Positions 13,431 through 13,984 of a DNA stretch of 13,984 nt are shown here, piece by piece (the first letter of the stretch is position 1; every line of letters starts with the position of its first letter). The stretch covers positions 1 through 13,984 of the forward strand of contig DIKR01000070.1 in the NCBI GenBank assembly GCA_002424625.1. The letters are read 5' to 3'. The notes under the pieces were generated by a model. It had not been told where the DNA came from and ran no database searches. It saw only the letters and a list, made by a program, of their open reading frames with translations. The translations under genes were made by a program, and so were the position numbers. The DNA is from Desulfuromonadaceae bacterium UBA5613 (GTDB lineage: Bacteria; Desulfobacterota; Desulfuromonadia; Desulfuromonadales; UBA2197).

Positions 13431-13984
13431 ATGCCCCCCCATCACCTTGAGGAAGAAATCGATCGTCTCCCACCTCCCGCTAAAACGATTCATATCGACC
13501 GGGCAACCACCCGGCGCTGGTTGCGGGCAGAGATGAATCCTTATTTTTTTACCGCCATTGGCGATGAACCGGAAGCTTTGGCCCTGCTTGAACGTGAACT
13601 CGATACCCTGCGCTTCAACCGCCATATCGTCCTGGCGGACCGCGAAAAGTCGCTGATTCTCGCTACCCTCAACAGTCCGGGATCTCTTTACAAAACTTTA
13701 CAACGCTTCCCCGAGCGGGAAATTTCATATGCGATGTTCGCCCACTCGAGGAGCCCGGTGATCGGGACGGAGCACACCCTTGAAATTCAACGCTTTGAGT
13801 TTGACCGCAAAACTAATGACGAAGTGAATGCCGCCAAAGACGTCATTATTCCTGCACTTTTGCGAAAAAAGGTTCTTACGGCGCTGCGCAAAAACTACCC
13901 CGCCTTCAACTTCAACGCCCTCGACCGCCTGCTGCACATCCTCTGGATCAACAACGAACGATACATCCGCAATGCCTCGCCACT
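13431..13984 (+). CDS. N-terminal part of a large protein, possibly NAD-specific glutamate dehydrogenase (partial)
   Basis: An open frame from ATG 13431 runs 184 codons to the right edge with no stop; GGAGG (13421-13425) lies 5 bases before it, a strong start. The protein begins MPPHHLEEEIDRL and is soluble, with no signal peptide or membrane helix. It contains MNPYFFTAIGDEPEALALLERE, the segment EREISYAMFAHSRSP (about 101-115), IGTEHTLEIQRFEFDRKTN and a basic helix LLRKKVLTALRKNYP. These resemble, from memory, the N-terminal region of the large NAD-dependent glutamate dehydrogenases found in Desulfuromonadia, in which the catalytic domain comes much later. No catalytic motif is inside the window, so this is a tentative name; that a real gene starts here is much surer. 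Confidence 0.6.
   Translation, partial: MPPHHLEEEIDRLPPPAKTIHIDRATTRRWLRAEMNPYFFTAIGDEPEALALLERELDTLRFNRHIVLADREKSLILATLNSPGSLYKTLQRFPEREISYAMFAHSRSPVIGTEHTLEIQRFEFDRKTNDEVNAAKDVIIPALLRKKVLTALRKNYPAFNFNALDRLLHILWINNERYIRNASP

Overview
The window looks like ordinary chromosomal DNA of a Desulfuromonadia-type (former Deltaproteobacteria) organism related to Geobacter, Desulfuromonas or Pelobacter. This is inferred from the 5' part of the 16S rRNA gene, from the gene content (RNase Y with YmdB, ZapA with 6S RNA and the folate cyclo-ligase, SMC followed by a roadblock protein and FtsY) and from the moderately GC-rich coding style. No mobile element, CRISPR array or phage gene is visible.

About 10.6 kb, positions 10598 down to 1, is one uninterrupted array on the minus strand. 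In order of transcription it holds smc, a roadblock/LC7 protein, a small membrane protein, ftsY, a ZapB-like coiled-coil protein, zapA, a 6S RNA gene, 5-formyltetrahydrofolate cyclo-ligase, RNase Y (rny), ymdB and tyrS, and it ends in the 5' end of an rRNA operon. Chromosome organisation (SMC), membrane targeting (FtsY), Z-ring assembly (ZapA, ZapB-like), global transcription control (6S RNA), RNA turnover (RNase Y, YmdB) and translation (TyrRS, rRNA) are thus consecutive. Gaps are short, several genes look translationally coupled, and I see no clear terminator inside the array. The rRNA operon has its own near-consensus promoter starting 9 bases after the tyrS stop codon.

From 10881 to 11887 the plus strand carries a small membrane-anchored protein of unknown function and a Pal/OmpA-family lipoprotein. 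These end at a strong terminator that is symmetrical enough to work in both directions. Facing them on the minus strand is an initiator tRNA-fMet gene with its own good promoter and its own terminator.

From 12126 to the right edge the plus strand has an AT-rich intergenic region, an alpha/beta-hydrolase-fold protein that lacks its catalytic serine and has no candidate catalytic histidine, a C-rich/G-rich inverted repeat of a type common in such genomes, and the first 184 codons of a larger gene that may be a large NAD-dependent glutamate dehydrogenase. The two protein genes here each follow an extended -10 promoter-like sequence.

Nothing here amounts to a clearly new system. The points most worth a second look are the apparent pseudoenzyme, the roadblock and small membrane protein pair between smc and ftsY, the 6S RNA gene, and the close packing of tyrS against the rRNA promoter.
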